Shown here piece by piece: positions 5,189-5,981 of a stretch of 5,981 bases of DNA; position 1 is the first letter of the stretch; the number at the start of each line of letters is the position of its first letter. Both the position numbers and the translations under genes were made by a program. The DNA is from UBA5209 sp964625015 (GTDB taxonomy: Bacteria; Patescibacteriota; Dojkabacteria; SC72). Under the pieces are notes generated by a model. It had not been told where the DNA came from. It saw only the letters and a program-made list of their open reading frames with translations, and searched no databases. The stretch spans positions 1 through 5,981 of the forward strand of contig CAZUZI010000054.1 of the NCBI GenBank assembly GCA_964625015.1, read 5' to 3'.

Positions 5189-5981
5189 TACACCTCTATA
5201 TTTCCATTCTTACCTTTCTGTAGGTATGAATATATAGCGTTTGCAGCAATAGATCCTTCTGATGCTGCTGTAATAACCTGTCTAAATCTATTTGATGAAC
5301 TAGTACAGTCTCCAGCAGCCCATACGCCCTCCAAACTACTACTCTGATCTTCCTTGACTTCAATATACCCCTCTTTATCAAGTTTAAGCCCTAACTTGTT
5401 TGCAAGATCTACATTAGGAACAGATCCAATTTCCACAAAAACACCATCCGTATCAACGTATTCAGAACCATTATGAGCTCTTGAAAGCCTTATCCTTGAA
5501 AGCTTCTCATCACCCTCTAAACCAATTACAACAGTAGTATATACAACCTCTATATTCTTCCTTGATTCAACCTGTTCAATCCACATTGGTTCACCTTTAA
5601 GTTGTGTTCCTCTATAAATGATATACACCTTCTTAGCAATATCAGAGAGCATAGAAGCCGCCATAGTAGCAGCATTGCTACCACCAACAACTACAACAGT
5701 CTTCTCTTTGTAAAACATAGCATCACATGTAGCACAATATGAAAGACCCTTACCCAAATACCTATCTTCATCCTTTAATCCTAACTTGTTTCTGTTCGTT
5801 CCAATTCCAAGTACAACTGTCTTAGCAGTATACTCCGTACCATTATCACTAGTTAGTACAAATATCTCATCAACCTTCTTAACATCTGTAATATGCCCTG
5901 GTGAATACTCACCTCCCAAACTCTCAGCCTGTTTAAAGAAATTCATTCCTAAATCAAAACCTGAAATATCTGTTACACCAG
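5185..5981 (-). CDS. trxB: Thioredoxin-reductase-like FAD/pyridine-nucleotide oxidoreductase (partial, N-terminus outside window)
   Basis: About 264 C-terminal codons are present, and the frame runs open through the window edge, so the ATG at 5946 is internal. The missing part would carry the first FAD-binding GxGxxG. Visible parts include the end of the FAD domain (TVVLGIGTN), the redox-active pair CATC (codons 5736-5725), a Rossmann motif VVVVGGSNAA, and the closing FAD motif VWAAGDC followed by FRQVITAASEGSIAA. This is the low-molecular-weight thioredoxin reductase layout: electrons pass from NAD(P)H through FAD to the CxxC pair and on to thioredoxin or a similar protein. Two points are unusual: the nucleotide site reads GGSNAA instead of GGGDSA, and the usual HRRxxxR segment for the NADPH 2'-phosphate is replaced by YRGTQLKGEP. 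NADH or another donor is therefore possible. The stop codons of this gene and the convergent nucleotidyltransferase overlap. Confidence 0.9.
   Translation of the reverse strand, partial: GVTDISGFDLGMNFFKQAESLGGEYSPGHITDVKKVDEIFVLTSDNGTEYTAKTVVLGIGTNRNKLGLKDEDRYLGKGLSYCATCDAMFYKEKTVVVVGGSNAATMAASMLSDIAKKVYIIYRGTQLKGEPMWIEQVESRKNIEVVYTTVVIGLEGDEKLSRIRLSRAHNGSEYVDTDGVFVEIGSVPNVDLANKLGLKLDKEGYIEVKEDQSSSLEGVWAAGDCTSSSNRFRQVITAASEGSIAANAIYSYLQKGKNGNIEVY

Noticed and set aside
1..5981. CRISPR array, insertion sequence or phage island
   Set aside because: I saw no regularly spaced direct repeats, transposase or integrase, or phage structural genes.

Overview
The window is AT-rich, tightly packed DNA. 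It has few intergenic bases, and no convincing Shine-Dalgarno sequence precedes any start codon. A perfect archaeal-type TATA box (TTTATATA) precedes the first gene. Together with the gene set this suggests an archaeon with a small genome, possibly a DPANN lineage. This is an inference: LexA-like repressors and NrdR are mainly bacterial families, so a reduced bacterium such as a Patescibacteria member is not excluded.

Layout. Positions 1-296 (minus) hold the start of a small membrane protein. The 133 bp from 297 to 429 form a divergent promoter region with a cluster of GGTATACT-type boxes. Positions 430-1074 (plus) encode a LexA-like, self-cleaving repressor that meets nrdG tail to tail with no spacer. 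Positions 4453 down to 1075 (minus) are an apparent operon: nrdR, nrdD, a 45-codon gene I identify as a detached NrdD glycyl-radical domain, and nrdG. Positions 4454-4675 form a 222 bp divergent regulatory region with NrdR-box-like sites, inverted repeats and a palindrome. Positions 4676-5188 (plus) encode a nucleotidyltransferase. Positions 5185-5981 (minus) hold the C-terminal part of a thioredoxin-reductase-like flavoprotein, which overlaps the nucleotidyltransferase end to end by a few bases.

How the genes work together. The nrd operon is a complete anaerobic (class III) deoxyribonucleotide module. NrdR senses ATP/dATP and represses through boxes beside its own start. NrdD reduces ribonucleotides, and NrdG, a radical SAM enzyme, makes the glycyl radical. 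The flavoprotein could supply reducing power to thiol systems.

The most unusual feature is that the large nrdD frame stops before the glycyl-radical motif. That motif (RVVGYLRP, then WNAGKQSEFEDR) sits in a separate small frame just downstream. The active enzyme would then be a two-polypeptide reductase, loosely like the YfiD/GrcA spare radical domain of pyruvate formate-lyase. A sequencing indel or a frameshift must be excluded.
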